Assembly: GCA_903877645.1 (NCBI GenBank)
Contig: CAIRES010000044.1
Coordinates: 1-64,000, forward strand
Origin: an uncultured Bacteroidota bacterium
GTDB lineage: Bacteria > Bacteroidota > Bacteroidia > Chitinophagales > Chitinophagaceae
Direction of reading: 5' to 3'
DNA: 64,000 bases
The notes under the pieces were generated by a model. The model was not told the DNA's origin. It saw only the letters and a list, made by a program, of their open reading frames with translations, and searched no databases. This document shows positions 60,659 to 64,000 of this stretch, piece after piece. Both the position numbers and the translations under genes were made by a program. Position 1 is the stretch's first letter. The number at the start of each line of letters is the position of its first letter.

Positions 60659-62953
60659 CTAATGGCTTTCATTTTGTTTACTTTCTCCTCGCACCTGTGC
60701 GTCTACAACTGATAAGGCAATGATGTTAACGATCTGTCTTACCGAACTCCCTAACTGCAGAACATAGACAGGCTTGCCCATTCCCAGAAGTATAGGCCCT
60801 ACTGCTTCGGCTCCGCCTACTTCCTGCAGGAGGTGATAAGCTATGTTGCCGGCAGCGAGGTTGGGAAATATGAGCACATTAGGTGATTCATTCACGAGGT
60901 CGGAGAAAGGGTAGTTCTCTTTCAGCAACTCCTTGTTGAATGCTACACCTGCCTGCACCTCTCCTTCAATAACCAAGTCCGGTCGTATTTTTTTGATGCG
61001 ATCTACTGCATTGCGTACTGTGGTGGCCTCGGGTGAGGGGCTGCTGCCAAAATTAGAATAGGACAGCATGGCTATCCTTGGCTTTATATTGAAACGGGTA
61101 ATAACATCGGCGGTGAGGAGTGTAATGTCGACCAGTTCATCTTCAGTCGGGTTGATGTTGAGGGTAGTATCAGCGAAGAAGAGAGGGCCTTTTTTGGTGA
61201 GCATGATATACATCCCAGCTACACGCTTGGTGCCTTCGGCCATGCCGATGATCTCTAATGCCGGGCGAATAGTATCTGTGTATTTGCGGGTGAGGCCGGA
61301 TATCATAGCATCAGCCTCGCCGGTATGTACCATCATGCTGCCGAAGTAGGTACGTTCGCGCATGATCTTTTTAGCTTCATAGAGATTGTATCCACGACGC
61401 TTGCGCATGTCGAAGAAGAGTTCGCCAAATTGGTTGCGCTTCTTTTCATGACTTTCGTTGAGCGGGTCAATGATCTCCACGTCTTCAAGGTGGATATTGT
61501 TTTGTTCTATGAGGGTATGTATCTTCTTTTTGTTGCCCAGCAGGATGGGAATAGCAATGCCATCGTCCTTGGCTATCTGGGCGGCTTTGAGGATCTTGAT
61601 GTTTTCCGCTTCTGCAAATACTACCCGTTTAGGGTTTTGCTTTGCTTTATTGATAATAAAGCGGAGCAGGTTGTCGTCAATACCCTGCCTCCTGTTCAGT
61701 TCAGCTTCATAGGCTTCCCAATCTGTAATGACCTTGCGGGCAACGCCACTTTCAATAGCGGCTTTAGCCACAGCGGTAGATACCCTTACCAGCAGCCTTG
61801 GGTCAAGAGGTTTAGGAATGATATACTCCGGGCCATATTTCAGTACGCTGTTGTTATAGGCTACATTCACAATATCCGGCACGGGCTCATTGGCGAGGCT
61901 TGCGAGGGCTTTTACGGCAGCCAGCTTCATAGGTTCGTTGATAGCGCTGGCGCGCACGTCGAGGGCGCCGCGGAATATGTAAGGGAAGCCGAGTACATTA
62001 TTCACCTGGTTGGGATAGTCGCTGCGGCCGGTAGCCATGATGGCATCCGGGCGGGCAGCAAGAGCATCATCATAAGTTATTTCGGGATCGGGGTTGGCGA
62101 GGGCAAAAACAATGGGTTTTGCTCCCATTGACCTGACCATATCCTGAGATACAATATTACCCTTTGACAGGCCTATGAATACATCGGCTCCTTCCATAGC
62201 ATGATGGAGGTCTTGGGTAGGCATATCCTGTGCGAACTGCTGTTTGTATTCGTCGAGGTCGGTACGGCTTTTGATGATCAGGCCCTTGCTATCGAACATA
62301 AAGATGTTTTCCACGTTTGCCCCAAGCGCGAGGTATATTTTGCAGCAAGAGATGGCAGAAGCTCCTGCGCCACTTACAACGATCTTCACATCTCCTATCT
62401 TCTTGTTGACAATATCCAATGCGTTGAGCAAGGCAGCGCCGCTGATGATAGCGGTACCGTGCTGATCGTCGTGCATGATGGGTATGCTGAGTTCCTTTTT
62501 GAGGCGTTTTTCAATTTCAAAACATTCGGGGGCTTTAATGTCTTCCAGATTAATGCCGCCAAAAGTGGGCTCTAAGGCTTTGACTACCTTTACGAAGTCA
62601 TCGATCTCCCTCACATTCAATTCAATATCAAATACATCAATGTCGGCGTATATTTTGAACAAGAGGCCTTTGCCCTCCATGACTGGTTTTGAAGCTTCGG
62701 GGCCGATGTCGCCTAAGCCTAATACGGCTGTGCCATTGGTGATGACAGCTACCAGGTTGCCTTTGGCGGTGTATTTATAAACATCTTCGGGATGGGCATG
62801 GATCTCCAGGCATGGCTCAGCAACTCCCGGTGAGTAGGCGAGTGCAAGGTCGCGTTGTGTTTTTGTTTCTTTGGTGGGGACTACCTCAATTTTGCCGGGC
62901 CTTCCTTTTTCGTGATATTCCAGTGCGTCTTCTTTCCTGATCAGTTGTGCCAT
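60659..62953 (-). CDS. maeB: NADP-dependent malic enzyme fused to phosphotransacetylase-like domain
   Basis: 764 residues. N-terminal malic enzyme part (about 1-430): [18 protein letters not shown] (metal and substrate) and the cofactor motif [11 protein letters not shown]-terminal phosphotransacetylase-like domain (about 430-755) begins R-V-V-F-A-E-A-E and holds the G-x-G-x-P-V-Y-V-L end; in MaeB this domain is regulatory (acetyl-CoA) and not catalytic. It converts malate to pyruvate with NADP, giving NADPH for biosynthesis. Confidence 0.93.
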   Translation of the reverse strand: MAQLIRKEDALEYHEKGRPGKIEVVPTKETKTQRDLALAYSPGVAEPCLEIHAHPEDVYKYTAKGNLVAVITNGTAVLGLGDIGPEASKPVMEGKGLLFKIYADIDVFDIELNVREIDDFVKVVKALEPTFGGINLEDIKAPECFEIEKRLKKELSIPIMHDDQHGTAIISGAALLNALDIVNKKIGDVKIVVSGAGASAISCCKIYLALGANVENIFMFDSKGLIIKSRTDLDEYKQQFAQDMPTQDLHHAMEGADVFIGLSKGNIVSQDMVRSMGAKPIVFALANPDPEITYDDALAARPDAIMATGRSDYPNQVNNVLGFPYIFRGALDVRASAINEPMKLAAVKALASLANEPVPDIVNVAYNNSVLKYGPEYIIPKPLDPRLLVRVSTAVAKAAIESGVARKVITDWEAYEAELNRRQGIDDNLLRFIINKAKQNPKRVVFAEAENIKILKAAQIAKDDGIAIPILLGNKKKIHTLIEQNNIHLEDVEIIDPLNESHEKKRNQFGELFFDMRKRRGYNLYEAKKIMRERTYFGSMMVHTGEADAMISGLTRKYTDTIRPALEIIGMAEGTKRVAGMYIMLTKKGPLFFADTTLNINPTEDELVDITLLTADVITRFNIKPRIAMLSYSNFGSSPSPEATTVRNAVDRIKKIRPDLVIEGEVQAGVAFNKELLKENYPFSDLVNESPNVLIFPNLAAGNIAYHLLQEVGGAEAVGPILLGMGKPVYVLQLGSSVRQIVNIIALSVVDAQVRGESKQNESH

Positions 62954-63335
62954 TATTGCTTTTTTGCACCGACTAAGGTACGAATATGGGCAGGAAATTT
63001 TCTTTTGCCCTGATTTATAAAATATATGCCCGTTACTTCAATTGGTAATTGTAAAATAATTATTTAAATATGTAAATTTTTTATTTCAGAAAAGAAGCAG
63101 AGATACCCAAGATTTGAAGCCAGTAATACGTCTTAATAGGTGTAAGGTAATGTAAATTTAACATTGCATGATTAAATTATTTATGTGCAATGTGGGTTGC
63201 CATCATACTTGAAATTAATTGTAAATGATTAAATTTGCCACTTGCTAATCTTCCGAAAGGTTGTTTTGGAGAGGACGTTATTGTTTTTAGCAATTTTTGA
63301 ACTTTAAAGAATAAATATCAAATAAAATAGATAAT
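62954..63335. other. AT-rich intergenic stretch between divergent genes
   Basis: No gene is visible. It contains the promoter of the surface-protein gene to the right (63209-63237) and presumably that of maeB to the left, for which no clean box is seen. Confidence 0.6.
63209..63237 (+). promoter_or_regulatory. Promoter of the right-edge surface-protein gene
   Basis: TTG (63209-63211), an 18-bp spacer and TAAATTTG (63230-63237) fit the Bacteroidota consensus exactly. The leader would be about 93 nt, close to the one of the Kelch/Ig gene at 1495. Confidence 0.6.
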
Positions 63336-64000
63336 ATGAAAAAAAGTTTTTACTTATCCGGCTTGTTGTTTTGCTGCATGATGTTGAGTTTTATGGGCGC
63401 CAAAGCATCAACAGGACTGACCATTTTTTCGAACCCCGGTAATGATACTGTATGTTCAGGAGCAACTGCAAAGTTTATTCTTGGCGCAATAGACACCCCC
63501 GGAGTTCATTCTCTGTCTTATTCTTGGCTTGTATCGACTGATGGTGGAACTACCTGGTCTGTGGTAAGAGCTATAGCACCATATTCCGATACCAGCAGCG
63601 ATACACTTATAGTTGCTTCTTCACTTGCTGTGAACGGTTACATGTTTATGGGCATAGCTACAGACGGAACAGGATCTGACACTTCAACGGCAGCAATGCT
63701 TGTAGTAGATACGCTGGATGCCGGGACAATAGCAGGCCCTTCGGCAGTATGTGCCGGATCAAGTATTGTGCTAACCGATGCAGTGACCGGAGGAGTATGG
63801 ACTGTGACTAACGGGCATGCAACTATGGGCGGAGGTCTAGTTACAGGTGCCAGCCAGGGTTTTGACACCGTTAAGTATACTGTTACCAACAAATGTGGTA
63901 CGATCCCTGCATGGTCATCAGTGAGAATAGATACCACTGTTATTGCATTGCCAATTACCGGTCCTGATGTGACCTGCGTAGGCCATTTCATAGACCTGAT
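63336..64000 (+). CDS. Secreted Ig-like surface protein, cut by the window edge
   Basis: The frame is open from ATG 63336 to the end of the window (221 codons seen). A signal peptide (K-K-S-F-Y-L-S-G-L-L-F-C-C to G-A-K-A) is followed by Ig/PKD-like modules with D-T-V-C-S-G-A-T-A-K-F, Y-S-W-L-V-S and I-A-G-P-S-A-V-C-A-G-S-S-I-V-L-T. The I-x-G-P-x-x-V-C repeat is the same as in the protein at 1495-5904, so a T9SS cargo with a C-terminal sorting domain further right is expected. Confidence 0.8.
   Translation, partial: MKKSFYLSGLLFCCMMLSFMGAKASTGLTIFSNPGNDTVCSGATAKFILGAIDTPGVHSLSYSWLVSTDGGTTWSVVRAIAPYSDTSSDTLIVASSLAVNGYMFMGIATDGTGSDTSTAAMLVVDTLDAGTIAGPSAVCAGSSIVLTDAVTGGVWTVTNGHATMGGGLVTGASQGFDTVKYTVTNKCGTIPAWSSVRIDTTVIALPITGPDVTCVGHFIDL

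Noticed and set aside
1-64000. tRNA or rRNA genes
   Set aside because: No stretch with a tRNA T-arm consensus and matching acceptor stems, and no rRNA-like sequence, was found in the gaps.

Overview
The window comes from a chromosome of a Bacteroidota bacterium, most likely a member of the Chitinophagales. The evidence is: promoters of the form TTG-N16-21-TAnnTTTG; genes with no Shine-Dalgarno pattern; secreted Ig-like, Kelch and NHL proteins with a type IX secretion (T9SS) C-terminal sorting domain; a eukaryotic-type NADP isocitrate dehydrogenase; a long SecA; a fused malic enzyme-phosphotransacetylase; and the block miaB - sigma54 regulator - lptE - TPR gene - secG. I see no rRNA, tRNA, CRISPR array, insertion sequence or prophage.

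Layout. 0-6 kb: a catalytically degenerate glutathione-peroxidase-like protein, a cytochrome c lipoprotein and a giant Kelch/Ig-like T9SS cargo. 6-10.8 kb: a tight minus-strand operon that reads ECF sigma factor, short anti-sigma-like protein, CnrX/Spy-like periplasmic protein, MbnP, MbnH, YcxB-like protein, tmk. 10.8-23.2 kb: LolA-like protein, ABC-F ATPase, hicBA, FAD monooxygenase, transglutaminase-like protein, TolB-like propeller, a fluoride riboswitch with its CLC-F fluoride exporter, a Clp_N-TPR protein, sucB and two tiny membrane-protein genes. 23.2-30.4 kb: DUF4850 lipoprotein, icd, an MNT/HEPN toxin-antitoxin pair with a decayed HEPN gene, tandem paralogues and a vWA-like membrane protein. 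30.4-38.7 kb: surface-polysaccharide genes (FkbM methyltransferase, two glycosyltransferases, acyltransferase, Wzy-like polymerase, AsnB). 38.8-44.2 kb: miaB to secG. 44.3-48 kb: a 1.1 kb gene-free stretch with structured DNA, an NHL-repeat T9SS protein and a DUF5995 protein. 48-64 kb: small lipoprotein, S41 and S9 peptidases, secA, a triple-repeat protein, higBA bracketed by direct repeats, dapB, a flavoprotein, the malic enzyme and the start of another Ig-like surface protein that runs off the right edge.

The strongest systems are two. The first is the metal-sensing-looking sigma/anti-sigma/CnrX-like trio directly joined to the MbnP-MbnH copper-protein pair. The second is the fluoride riboswitch, whose 3' strand is perfectly complementary to the ten bases in front of the clcF start codon, giving a clear translational switch. 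Toxin-antitoxin loci in several states of decay and several families of small palindromic repeats are scattered through the window.
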